Positions 1-5,930 of a stretch of 6,069 nt of DNA are shown one piece after another. A model generated the notes under the pieces. It was not told the DNA's origin. It did not search any database and saw nothing but the letters and a program-made list of their open reading frames with translations. The translations under genes and the position numbers were made by a program. This stretch comes from Sediminibacterium sp. (GTDB lineage Bacteria > Bacteroidota > Bacteroidia > Chitinophagales > Chitinophagaceae): the NCBI GenBank assembly GCA_028288645.1, contig JAQBNJ010000090.1, positions 1 through 6,069 on the forward strand, written 5' to 3'. Each line of letters starts with the position of its first letter. The stretch's first letter is position 1.

Positions 1-247
1 CAAGCAGTTCCAGTTCAGTAAGGTATAAAGCGTTCTTATCAAAACCGGCACCGAGGCCTATGAGGTTCGGGAAATCAAGTCCAAAAACATGTCTTCGCAG
101 CGAAGGATCTGTAACCGAAAAACCATCTTTCAACATCGATCTCACGGGCCCAATGCCAGATGCGCTCCTCAGTAAATTCATAGAAAAATAATGCACGTCT
201 TCGGGTGGAAAACAGAACAGTAATTCACGAAGCATGGGGTAGATCAT
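1..247 (-). CDS. pyrD: Dihydroorotate dehydrogenase (quinone), class 2, N-terminal part; truncated by window edge
   Basis: Reading the minus strand from ATG at 247 gives 82 uninterrupted codons that run off the left edge, so the C-terminal three quarters is missing here. The start MIYPMLRELLF, then PPEDVHYFSMNLLR (residues 14-27), matches the N-terminal helical extension of class 2 enzymes (E. coli begins MYYPFVRKALF...PERAHEFTFQQLRR). That extension docks the enzyme on the membrane where quinone binds. FGLDFPNLIGLGAGFDKNA (55-73) is the family's first barrel strand and FMN-binding segment; Lys71 aligns with E. coli Lys66. From family knowledge, the enzyme oxidises dihydroorotate to orotate with FMN and passes electrons to the respiratory quinone, in de novo pyrimidine synthesis. 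The usual family motif is GLAAGFDK, so GLGAGFDK is a mild variant. The gene is divergent from the thiolase gene. The start is well supported by alignment to the family N-terminus; no Shine-Dalgarno is visible. Confidence 0.93.
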   Translation of the reverse strand, partial: MIYPMLRELLFCFPPEDVHYFSMNLLRSASGIGPVRSMLKDGFSVTDPSLRRHVFGLDFPNLIGLGAGFDKNALYLTELELL

Positions 248-254
248 GGTAGTG

Positions 255-262
255 CGAAGATG
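255..262 (-). promoter_or_regulatory. Possible weak -7 box for pyrD
   Basis: On the minus strand the sequence CATCTTCG lies 7 bases before the pyrD ATG. It matches the Bacteroidota -7 consensus TAnnTTTG at 4 of the 6 fixed positions, and it sits very close to the start codon, as the better -7 boxes in this window do. No TTG-type -33 element is evident upstream, because the 16-bp repeat element occupies that position. CTTCGC occurs twice here, 3 bases apart (254-268). This is a weak call made from position and partial match only. Confidence 0.22.
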
Positions 263-274
263 GCGAAGAATTTT

Positions 275-349
275 GAAATTTTGGAATTGGGAAATTTTGG
301 AATTGGAAAGAAATTTCAAAATTTCCCAATTTCCCAATTCCAAAATCTC
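275..349. repeat. Intergenic tandem 16-mer with inverted copies (hairpin-forming)
   Basis: The 16-mer GAAATTTTGGAATTGG occurs twice head to tail and identically at 275-290 and 291-306. After a 4-base spacer come inverted copies: 334-349 matches the reverse complement at 15 of 16, and 312-325 matches 13 of 14, with an 8-base partial unit CCAATTTC (326-333) between them. ATTTTGGAATTGGGAAATT (278-296) is perfectly complementary to 328-346, a 19-bp stem with a 31-base loop. An alternative register pairs 287-299 with 317-329 (13 bp, 17-base loop). The element fills the gap between the divergent starts of pyrD and the thiolase gene, so it lies where upstream promoter sequence would be. No U-tract follows it and it does not sit downstream of a gene end, so it is not a terminator. 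I see no transposase and no target duplication. Confidence 0.9.
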
Positions 350-389
350 CGGATTGGTTGCATAAACAACCTTTTGTTCTTTTTTTTCC

Positions 390-397
390 TACATTTG
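390..397 (+). promoter_or_regulatory. Predicted -7 promoter box of the thiolase gene
   Basis: TACATTTG is an exact match to the Bacteroidota -7 consensus TAnnTTTG, 20 bases before the ATG at 418. Transcription would begin about 7 bases downstream, giving a leader of roughly 14 bases. TTG triplets at 354-356, 358-360 and 374-376 are candidate -33 elements, but none has ideal spacing (about 13 or 29 and more bases). The placement argues against the longer TTG-initiated reading frame at 358, which would start upstream of this box. Two small dyads lie nearby: GGTTG/CAACC (356-371) and ACAAA/TTTGT (403-416); neither is long enough to call an operator. Confidence 0.5.
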
Positions 398-417
398 GTA
401 ACACAAAACCGTTTGTT

Positions 418-1596
418 ATGCAGGAAGCATATATCGTAGCCGGTTACCGTACCGCGGTGGCCAAGAGTAAAAAGGGAGGGTTCCGTTTTTTTCGTCCTGA
501 TGACCTGGCAGTGGAAGTGATCAAAGGGCTCATGGCTTCGGTTCCGCAACTGGATCCGAAAAGGGTGGATGATGTGATCGTTGGAAATGCTGTGCCCGAG
601 GCAGAACAGGGTTTACAATTCGGAAGAATTATTTCGGCGCGAGCATTGGGCATTGATGTGGCGGGCCTCACCATTAACCGTTATTGCGCAAGTGGATTGG
701 AAAGTATTGCCATTGCTACCGCAAAGATCCGTACAGGTATGGCAGATTGTATTATTGCCGGTGGAACCGAAAGTATGAGCCTTGTACCTACGGCCGGTTG
801 GAAAACGGTTCCCTCTTACGCGATCGCTAAAGATGAACCTGATTATTATTTGAGCATGGGATTAACTGCGGAAGCTGTTGCCAAAGAATTTAATGTGAGC
901 CGCGAGGACCAGGATGCATTTGCTTTTCACTCGCACCAGAAAGCAATGAAAGCAATACAGGAAGGATATTTCAAAAGCGGTATCCTGCCCATCACCGTAG
1001 AAGAAATTTACCTCAATGAAAAAGGAAAAAAAACAACCCGTTCTTACATAGTAGATACAGACGAAGGTGTTCGCGCAGATACCAATACAGAAGCCCTGGC
1101 TAAACTGAAACCCGCTTTTGCTACCGGTGGAAGCGTTACAGCCGGCAATTCTTCACAAACCAGTGATGGCGCGGCTTTTGCGTTGGTGATGAGTGAACGG
1201 ATGATCAATGAACTGGGATTAAAACCGATTGGCCGCTTAGTGAACTGTGCTTCAGCAGGAGTGCATCCGCGCATCATGGGTATTGGTCCGGTGGCCGCTA
1301 TTCCTAAAGTATTGAAGCAGGCCGGTATGAACCTGAATGATATTGACCTGATAGAATTGAATGAAGCGTTTGCTTCCCAATCCTTAGCTGTTATTCGCGA
1401 ATTGGGATTGAATGCCGATATCGTAAATATCAATGGCGGCGCTATTGCATTGGGCCATCCATTAGGTTGCACCGGTTGCAAACTCACCGTTCAGTTGTTG
1501 AATGATATGAAACGCCTCGATAAAAAATACGGAATGGTAACTGCCTGTGTGGGTGGTGGACAAGGCATTGCGGGGATCATTGAGAATATCGTATAG
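418..1596 (+). CDS. fadA: Thiolase family acetyl-CoA C-acyltransferase (3-ketoacyl-CoA thiolase)
   Basis: The 392-residue product has the usual length of a bacterial thiolase and both halves of the fold (N-terminal domain about 3-260, C-terminal about 268-391). The nucleophile is Cys90 in NRYCASG, the family's NxxCxSG signature. GGTESM (115-120), NEAF (315-318), NGGAIALGHPLG (339-350, His347) and CVGGGQG (377-383, Cys377) complete the Cys-His-Cys catalytic set, so it should be active. Family members cleave 3-ketoacyl-CoA with CoA in beta-oxidation, or run in reverse to condense acetyl-CoA. Sequence alone does not separate FadA from an AtoB/PhaA-type enzyme, so the symbol is provisional. No FadB-like hydratase/dehydrogenase or acyl-CoA dehydrogenase is adjacent, so it appears to be a stand-alone gene. 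ATG 418 is chosen because MQEAYIVAGYRTAV is where homologues begin; an in-frame TTG at 358 adds 20 atypical residues and precedes the promoter box. The gene is flanked on both sides by palindromic repeat elements. Confidence 0.95.
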   Translation: MQEAYIVAGYRTAVAKSKKGGFRFFRPDDLAVEVIKGLMASVPQLDPKRVDDVIVGNAVPEAEQGLQFGRIISARALGIDVAGLTINRYCASGLESIAIATAKIRTGMADCIIAGGTESMSLVPTAGWKTVPSYAIAKDEPDYYLSMGLTAEAVAKEFNVSREDQDAFAFHSHQKAMKAIQEGYFKSGILPITVEEIYLNEKGKKTTRSYIVDTDEGVRADTNTEALAKLKPAFATGGSVTAGNSSQTSDGAAFALVMSERMINELGLKPIGRLVNCASAGVHPRIMGIGPVAAIPKVLKQAGMNLNDIDLIELNEAFASQSLAVIRELGLNADIVNINGGAIALGHPLGCTGCKLTVQLLNDMKRLDKKYGMVTACVGGGQGIAGIIENIV

Positions 1597-1602
1597 AGAA
1601 TT

Positions 1603-1702
1603 TGGATACTGGATACTGGATGCTGGGGACTGGATGTCTCCAAGGGCAATCTAGCTATCCAGTATCCAGCATCGAGTCCAGCATCCAGTATCCAGCATCC
1701 AG
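1603..1702. repeat. Heptanucleotide repeat in both orientations forming a long imperfect hairpin
   Basis: The left side is a run of 7-base units related to GGATACT (1604-1610, 1611-1617, 1618-1624, then degenerate 1625-1631 and 1632-1638). The right side is the complementary unit YATCCAG: TATCCAG at 1656 and 1663, CATCGAG at 1670, a 5-base TCCAG at 1677, then CATCCAG at 1682, TATCCAG at 1689 and CATCCAG at 1696. Bases 1603-1626 pair with 1678-1701 at 23 of 24 positions (only A1608/C1696 fails). With a 2-base bulge the stem extends inward to 1636/1670 with one further mismatch. The loop is about 33 bases and holds two more repeat units. The element begins 6 bases after the thiolase stop and could affect the 3' end of that mRNA, but no U-tract follows the stem directly (a T6 run occurs only at 1723-1728). 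The design resembles the short tandemly repeated heptamers known from cyanobacteria; relatedness is not implied. Confidence 0.9.
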
Positions 1703-1741
1703 GCACTCTTCCTAAGGCATGATTTTTTCAGTTAAAATGCT

Positions 1742-1759
1742 AAGAACCTAAGCGTTCTT
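1742..1759. promoter_or_regulatory. Small dyad upstream of the universal stress gene
   Basis: AAGAAC (1742-1747) and GTTCTT (1754-1759) form a perfect 6-bp inverted repeat with a 6-base centre, ending 12 bases before the ATG at 1772. The position suits an operator or a leader hairpin. A 6-bp dyad is common by chance in AT-rich sequence. No TAnnTTTG box is clear in 1703-1771, so the promoter of the stress gene is not identified. Confidence 0.2.
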
Positions 1760-1771
1760 TAAATCTATCAT

Positions 1772-2620
1772 ATGGAAACCATCTTGTTGCCTACTGATTT
1801 TTCGCCCACTGCAAAAAATGCAGCGATGTATGCATTGAAACTGGCAGAACAACTGGGTGTTAAAAAACTGGTGCTGTATCATTCTTATGAAATACCGATA
1901 ACCATCGATCCGTTAACACCAGGTGTGCAGATGCTGGATCTCGAAACATCCAAAGAAAGCAGCGCACAGGCATTGGAGAATTTTGAAATGAAGATCAGGG
2001 CATTTGCCAATAACATCACGATCGAGCGGATAAACGAATATGGTGCATTGGCAGAAGGGCTTGACGATGTTTGCGCAAAAGTAAATGCCGGCCTTATAGT
2101 GATGGGAATTACCGGTGGCGGTGCGCTGGAAGAAAAATTAATTGGCAGCAATACCATTTCGGTAGCAAAACATACAAAGGTTCCAGTGATCATCGTGCCT
2201 TCTAAGGTGCAGTTCACAAGAATAGAATCTATCATGCTTACCAGCGATTTTGATAAAGCAGACAAGACCATTCCTGTAGGGGTTGTCAGAAAGATAGTAG
2301 AAGAAACCAAGGCGCAACTCCATGTATTGCATATGGAGGAAACAGATGATGAATATGGCGTTACTTATCCATCAAACGTGATGGGAGAGAGTTATGCTTT
2401 GTATTCTTTACTGGAGGATCTGAACCCCGAATATCATTTCTCGAGAAACAGATCATTCGTTGAGGCCTGCAATGAATTCGTGATTGCAAAAGGAATTGAC
2501 CTGGTCATCAATGTATCCAAAAAACATGGTTTTTTTGAAAGACTGTTCAAGGAGAGCCATACAAAAATGCTGGCCTTTCATAGCAGTGTGCCCTTGATGG
2601 TGATAAACGGACAGGAATAA
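1772..2620 (+). CDS. Universal stress protein with two tandem UspA domains
   Basis: The 282-residue soluble protein has two UspA-like alpha/beta domains, about 1-144 and 150-280. Domain 1 starts METILLPTDFSPTAKNAA, the family's first strand with the nucleotide-contacting Asp9. It carries a complete ATP-binding signature G-2x-G-9x-G-S at Gly112, Gly115, Gly125 and Ser126, followed by VPVIIVPS (137-144). Domain 2 starts IESIMLTSDFDKADK (151-165) and ends SKKHGFFERLFKESHTKM...HSSVPLMVI (249-279). The glycine signature is absent there, so only the first half is expected to bind ATP in the classical way. The C-terminal KKHGFFERLF stretch resembles that of many Bacteroidota Usp proteins, as I remember them. 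Family members respond to starvation, redox or energy stress; the partner is not predictable here. No signal peptide or membrane segment is present. The gene follows the heptamer repeat and converges on nadE with 5 bp between stops. There is no obvious ribosome-binding site. Confidence 0.93.
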   Translation: METILLPTDFSPTAKNAAMYALKLAEQLGVKKLVLYHSYEIPITIDPLTPGVQMLDLETSKESSAQALENFEMKIRAFANNITIERINEYGALAEGLDDVCAKVNAGLIVMGITGGGALEEKLIGSNTISVAKHTKVPVIIVPSKVQFTRIESIMLTSDFDKADKTIPVGVVRKIVEETKAQLHVLHMEETDDEYGVTYPSNVMGESYALYSLLEDLNPEYHFSRNRSFVEACNEFVIAKGIDLVINVSKKHGFFERLFKESHTKMLAFHSSVPLMVINGQE

Positions 2621-2625
2621 ACCCG

Positions 2626-4308
2626 CTAACTCAAATATTTCCCTACGATCGGTACCCTTCTTCCCACACCAAATGCTTTGGGTGATATACGGATGATGGG
2701 ACAGAACTGGTTCCGTTTGTATTCATTTGTATTTACCATTTTCAGGATGCGGTCAACTAAGGCTGCATCAAAACCCTGTACTTTTATTTCATCCGGGCCA
2801 AGACGTCTTTCGATGTATTGGTAAAGTACCTGGTCCATTGTATCATATTCCGGTAAACTGTCGCTGTCTTTTTGATCGGGCCTCAATTCTGCACTCGGCG
2901 CTTTTGTTATGATCGATGAAGGAATGATCTCTTTGTTGCGGTTAATATAACGTGCCAATGCATATACCTGCAGTTTATAGCAATCGCCCAATACGCCGAG
3001 GCCACCGGCCATGTCTCCATACAAAGTTCCATAACCTGTGGCCAGTTCGCTTTTGTTTGAGGTATTTAATAAAATATACCCGAATTTATTTGCAATGGCC
3101 ATCAATAAATTTCCGCGGCTGCGGCTCTGTATATTTTCTTCTGCCAGTGAAAAAGGCAGGCCATTAAATACAGGTTCCAATGTTTTTAAAAACGAATCAT
3201 ATACATCGTTGATGCGGATGATATCGTAGGGATTGCCCAGGTTCTTACTGAGTTGCACCGCATCATTCACAGAATGGTCAGTTGAATACGGTGAAGGCAT
3301 TAAAATGGCACGCACATTTTCTTTTCCCAATGCATCGCTGGCAAGTGCGAGGGTAACTGCTGAATCAATGCCACCTGATGAACCAAGGATAGCTTTGGTA
3401 AATCCCATCTTGCCAAAATAATCGCGGATGCCTAACAGCAGCGCATCATATACCTGCGCAATATTTAATTCCGGTTCAAGGGTTATTGGATTCAGTTCTT
3501 TATCCGGTACACGGCTGGCCGGTTCTATGATTGGTGCATCGATGGTGCCATCATCATTTACTATAGCATATTCAAAAGCTTCTTCAAACATGGGCAATGC
3601 TTTGCAAAGATTTGCATCTTTATCAAACACCAGAGAAGCGCCATCGAATACCACTTCTGTCTGACTACCGATGGCATTGCAATAGAACATCGGGATCTTA
3701 TATTTTACAACGTTTGATTTGATCACCGACTTCCGGTCCTCATCGTGTGTATAATCAAATGGCGAAGCGCTGATGTTAAGCATGAGGTCCGGTTGCTGTT
3801 CCATCAGTTTATCCATGGGGCAAATACGGTATAGGGGATTGTCGCCAAGGTTCCAGATATCTTCACAAATAGTGATAGCCAAACGTTTTCCTTTAAAAGG
3901 AACTACCTGCCAATCGAATGCAGGTTCAAAATAGCGGTATTCATCAAACACATCATAAGTGGGCAATAAAGTTTTGTGGATCTCTGCCTTGATCTCTTTT
4001 TCATATAAAAAAAACGCAGCATTAAAAAGACTTTTGCCTTTGTGTAAGGTATTTCTTGCCGGACTGCCAATCAGTACACCAATGGTGTCTGCTTCTTCGC
4101 GGATACGGTCAACCGCATCGTAACATTTTCCAATAAAATCATTGAACTCAACAAAATCTCTTGCCGGGTAACCGCTCACGCACATTTCGCTGAACATGAT
4201 CAGGTCGCCGCCCTGCGCCTTTGCCTCGCGGATGGCCTGTATGATCTTGTTCGTATTGCTTTCAAAATTGCCGATATGATAATTCTGCTGCGCTAAAAAA
4301 ATCTTCAT
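2626..4308 (-). CDS. nadE: Glutamine-dependent NAD+ synthetase
   Basis: The 560-residue cytoplasmic protein fuses a nitrilase-type glutaminase (about 1-265) to an NAD synthase domain (about 280-555). The glutaminase triad is visible: Glu41 in FSEMCVSGYPARD, Lys112 in HKTLLPTYDVFDEYRYF, and the nucleophile Cys148 in TICEDIW. The synthase domain has the ATP-pyrophosphatase loop SGGIDSA (311-317) and the conserved segments LNTSNKSELATGYGTLYGD (414-432) and KAPSAELRPDQKD (469-481). From family knowledge, it amidates nicotinic acid adenine dinucleotide to NAD+ with ATP, using ammonia tunnelled from glutamine hydrolysed in the first domain. All catalytic residues are present, so it should be functional. 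The length is typical of the compact bacterial two-domain form. The MKIFLAQQNYHIGNF start is the usual beginning of the nitrilase domain, which fixes ATG 4308. The gene is divergent from the secreted protein gene (64 bp between starts) and convergent with the stress gene. Confidence 0.97.
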   Translation of the reverse strand: MKIFLAQQNYHIGNFESNTNKIIQAIREAKAQGGDLIMFSEMCVSGYPARDFVEFNDFIGKCYDAVDRIREEADTIGVLIGSPARNTLHKGKSLFNAAFFLYEKEIKAEIHKTLLPTYDVFDEYRYFEPAFDWQVVPFKGKRLAITICEDIWNLGDNPLYRICPMDKLMEQQPDLMLNISASPFDYTHDEDRKSVIKSNVVKYKIPMFYCNAIGSQTEVVFDGASLVFDKDANLCKALPMFEEAFEYAIVNDDGTIDAPIIEPASRVPDKELNPITLEPELNIAQVYDALLLGIRDYFGKMGFTKAILGSSGGIDSAVTLALASDALGKENVRAILMPSPYSTDHSVNDAVQLSKNLGNPYDIIRINDVYDSFLKTLEPVFNGLPFSLAEENIQSRSRGNLLMAIANKFGYILLNTSNKSELATGYGTLYGDMAGGLGVLGDCYKLQVYALARYINRNKEIIPSSIITKAPSAELRPDQKDSDSLPEYDTMDQVLYQYIERRLGPDEIKVQGFDAALVDRILKMVNTNEYKRNQFCPIIRISPKAFGVGRRVPIVGKYLS

Positions 4309-4312
4309 TCCG

Positions 4313-4320
4313 CAAAGTTC
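4313..4320 (-). promoter_or_regulatory. Probable -7 promoter box of nadE
   Basis: On the minus strand GAACTTTG lies 4 bases before the nadE ATG and matches the Bacteroidota TAnnTTTG consensus at all fixed positions except the first. Its closeness to the start would make the mRNA nearly leaderless. No well-spaced TTG -33 element is visible; the nearest TTTG on this strand lies more than 30 bases upstream. The 64-base divergent region (4309-4372) must also hold the promoter of the gene starting at 4373, for which I see only the imperfect TAACTTTTG (4323-4331, one extra T). Confidence 0.35.
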
Positions 4321-4372
4321 CGTAACTTTTGGGTTAGTTTTTATTTTTTAGCACCACAAATAATTTCTCCGG

Positions 4373-5851
4373 ATGTATCGTTTCCGTTTTAGTAAAAAAA
4401 CCTGGCTCCTGGCTTTCTGTTTTTCAGCCGGTATAACGGTAACTGCACAAACGCACACTTTCCGTTTCTTCCCGATCAAAGATCTGCCACTGATCTACCA
4501 GGGTTTCCTGGGCAGGATCGGCAGTCGTTTTTACCTGATGAACCGTACAAGGATGAGTGGGTTGGAGATCTATATATATGATACGCTTTCACAAAAAGGG
4601 AATGCGCATACCTACCCGATACCCGGTCAACTGGTATCTGTTTCCTTTCATGAAAGATCGCTGTCTTTTATCAGTATCGCAACTGCCGAAGAAGGAAAGC
4701 GCTCGTGTTATTTTCTCGAGCTTGATGAGAATGGAAATGTGTTGAACAAAAAAATAACATCCATAGGCATTGTTAATGTTCCACTGAAAGTGATCACAAG
4801 CAATGACGAAAAAAGAGTGTTGTTATACCAGTATACCAGGAAAGGAAGTGATTCGGCTTTTATCCAAGGCACGCTGTTTGGGCTGAATGGTGAGATAGAA
4901 CGGCAACTGGCCTATAGTTTCCGGTACGATAGAGAAAGAAACATTGAACCCGAAACTTTTCTTGACAATGCAGGCAATGTGCATGTGCTGGTTTACGATA
5001 AGTATAACAATTACCGCCTCTCTACTGATCTTACATTAAACAGTATTTCTTTTGCGGATGAAGAGATCGCAAGCGAAACATTCACCCTCCAGAAAATCAA
5101 ACTGAAGACGCTACGCATCTTTCAGAATGATCGTAACAATCTATTGCAGGTGGAAGGCCTGTATACCGATGGGATGGATAAAGTTACCAGTGGCATCTAC
5201 AGTATTTCTTTCCCGCGTATAAGAAGGAGTGAGTTGAATACAAGGTTTATACCTTTCAGTACAGAAATGATCAAAACGTTTAAGAAAGGTTTCTCTTCTA
5301 CCGATGCTACTATTCGCAACAGCCTGCAATTGCATGATATGATCTATTCCGACAGCGGTAGTTTTGCGGTGATGCGGCTGAGTGCGGAAGTGATGATCAA
5401 TCCGCGCAGTAACCTGCCTGAACGAAGCCGTCTTTACCGGAGTGTTGTACCATTTGACATGGGCAATAGAGAATCGATGGTTGTATCAAGGGCAAAGAAC
5501 TGGAACGCGCCTAAACTCATTTTTATCAAACTTGAGGATAAAGAGGGCATTGAATGGCAATCAATCAAAACACTGGATGTGTTTCGCAGATCGGATGATA
5601 TGTACAACCGGTTTTTTATGGTTGGTGAAAAAGAGAAATTATCTGTTATATTGTACCAGGCCGATTCAAACGACGAACCATACCCGGTTTTCATCTCCAT
5701 GAAAAACGGCAAACAGGTGGTCGAAAAATTTCCTGAAAAAGAATTGTGCTTTTCACCCATACAATTTCTCGCGCATAACCAGTATGGGTCGCTTTACCTG
5801 AATACCAGGACTGATGAGGGCGGTATTATGCTGATCCAGGAAAATCAATAA
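4373..5851 (+). CDS. Secreted protein of unknown function, beta-rich, next to gldB
   Basis: I do not recognise a named family for this 492-residue protein. Residues 1-25 form a classical Sec signal peptide: basic MYRFRFSKK, a hydrophobic core about 11-22, and predicted cleavage after VTA (Ala25|Gln26). No Cys follows the core as in a lipobox, so it should be released to the periplasm or beyond. No second membrane segment is seen. The mature part alternates short hydrophobic strands with polar turns. It shows recurring Asx-Gly turns: DENGNV (118-123), LNGEI (171-175), DNAGNV (198-203) and KNGKQV (444-449). This pattern suggests a beta-propeller or other all-beta repeat fold, which is inference. 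There is no recognisable C-terminal type IX secretion sorting domain, no catalytic motif and few cysteines. The start is supported by the signal peptide. It reads in the same direction as gldB, 79 bases upstream, but gldB has its own promoter box. Confidence 0.85.
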   Translation: MYRFRFSKKTWLLAFCFSAGITVTAQTHTFRFFPIKDLPLIYQGFLGRIGSRFYLMNRTRMSGLEIYIYDTLSQKGNAHTYPIPGQLVSVSFHERSLSFISIATAEEGKRSCYFLELDENGNVLNKKITSIGIVNVPLKVITSNDEKRVLLYQYTRKGSDSAFIQGTLFGLNGEIERQLAYSFRYDRERNIEPETFLDNAGNVHVLVYDKYNNYRLSTDLTLNSISFADEEIASETFTLQKIKLKTLRIFQNDRNNLLQVEGLYTDGMDKVTSGIYSISFPRIRRSELNTRFIPFSTEMIKTFKKGFSSTDATIRNSLQLHDMIYSDSGSFAVMRLSAEVMINPRSNLPERSRLYRSVVPFDMGNRESMVVSRAKNWNAPKLIFIKLEDKEGIEWQSIKTLDVFRRSDDMYNRFFMVGEKEKLSVILYQADSNDEPYPVFISMKNGKQVVEKFPEKELCFSPIQFLAHNQYGSLYLNTRTDEGGIMLIQENQ

Positions 5852-5873
5852 GGCTTTAACACACAATTATTAA

Positions 5874-5889
5874 AACAAACTGCTTTGTT
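5874..5889. other. Short hairpin between the secreted-protein gene and gldB
   Basis: AACAAA (5874-5879) and TTTGTT (5884-5889) form a 6-bp stem with a CTGC loop, 22 bases after the upstream stop codon. The stem has a single G-C pair and no T-run follows, so it is a poor intrinsic terminator. The right arm includes TTTG (5884-5887), which could instead be the -33 element of the gldB promoter. I see no better terminator for the upstream gene. Confidence 0.25.
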
Positions 5890-5902
5890 CCTATGGAGCA
5901 TT

Positions 5903-5910
5903 TACTTTTG
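5903..5910 (+). promoter_or_regulatory. Predicted -7 promoter box of gldB
   Basis: TACTTTTG matches TAnnTTTG exactly, 20 bases before the gldB ATG, the same distance as the box before the thiolase gene. A TTTG at 5884-5887 may be the -33 element, though the 15-base spacing is shorter than usual. Between the box and the start lies a perfect dyad, CATTTA (5911-5916) and TAAATG (5921-5926), with a 4-base centre. It would sit around the transcription start. A private promoter suggests gldB is not solely dependent on read-through from the upstream gene. Confidence 0.55.
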
Positions 5911-5930
5911 CATTTACTTATAAATGTGCC

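Noticed and set aside
275..349. Terminal inverted repeats of an insertion sequence or a miniature element
   Set aside because: The inverted arms are only 31 bases apart, no flanking target duplication is visible, and no transposase is present; a dispersed-repeat origin cannot be judged without the genome.
358..417. In-frame TTG start extending the thiolase by 20 residues
   Set aside because: The added residues are unlike thiolase N-termini, homologues start at MQEAYIVAG, and the exact TAnnTTTG box at 390-397 lies inside the extension.
316..549. 77-codon open frame on the minus strand starting in the thiolase gene and ending in the 16-mer element
   Set aside because: Its C-terminal end is translated repeat and promoter sequence and the remainder is antisense to the thiolase; no domain is recognisable.
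1044..1487. 147-codon open frame on the minus strand
   Set aside because: It lies wholly inside the thiolase gene, whose catalytic motifs are intact on the plus strand; the antisense product has no recognisable domain.
1603..1702. CRISPR-like array
   Set aside because: Units are 7 bases, contiguous, without unique spacers, and half are in the opposite orientation; no cas genes are nearby.
1491..1706. Open frame on the minus strand reading through the heptamer repeat
   Set aside because: Its N-terminal part is only translated repeat and the rest is antisense to the thiolase 3' end.
1603..1728. Intrinsic terminator of the thiolase gene
   Set aside because: The stem is far longer than typical, the loop is about 33 bases, and the T-run (1723-1728) lies over 20 bases beyond the stem, so a standard terminator is not supported.
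1885..2310. 141-codon open frame on the minus strand
   Set aside because: It is antisense to the universal stress gene and low in complexity (Ser, Ile, Thr rich), as expected of a shadow frame.
3428..3664. 78-codon open frame on the plus strand
   Set aside because: It is antisense to the linker and glutaminase part of nadE and has no start-site signals or domain.
5434..5760. 108-codon open frame on the minus strand
   Set aside because: It is antisense to the secreted-protein gene, which has a signal peptide and continuous coding; nothing supports the reverse frame.
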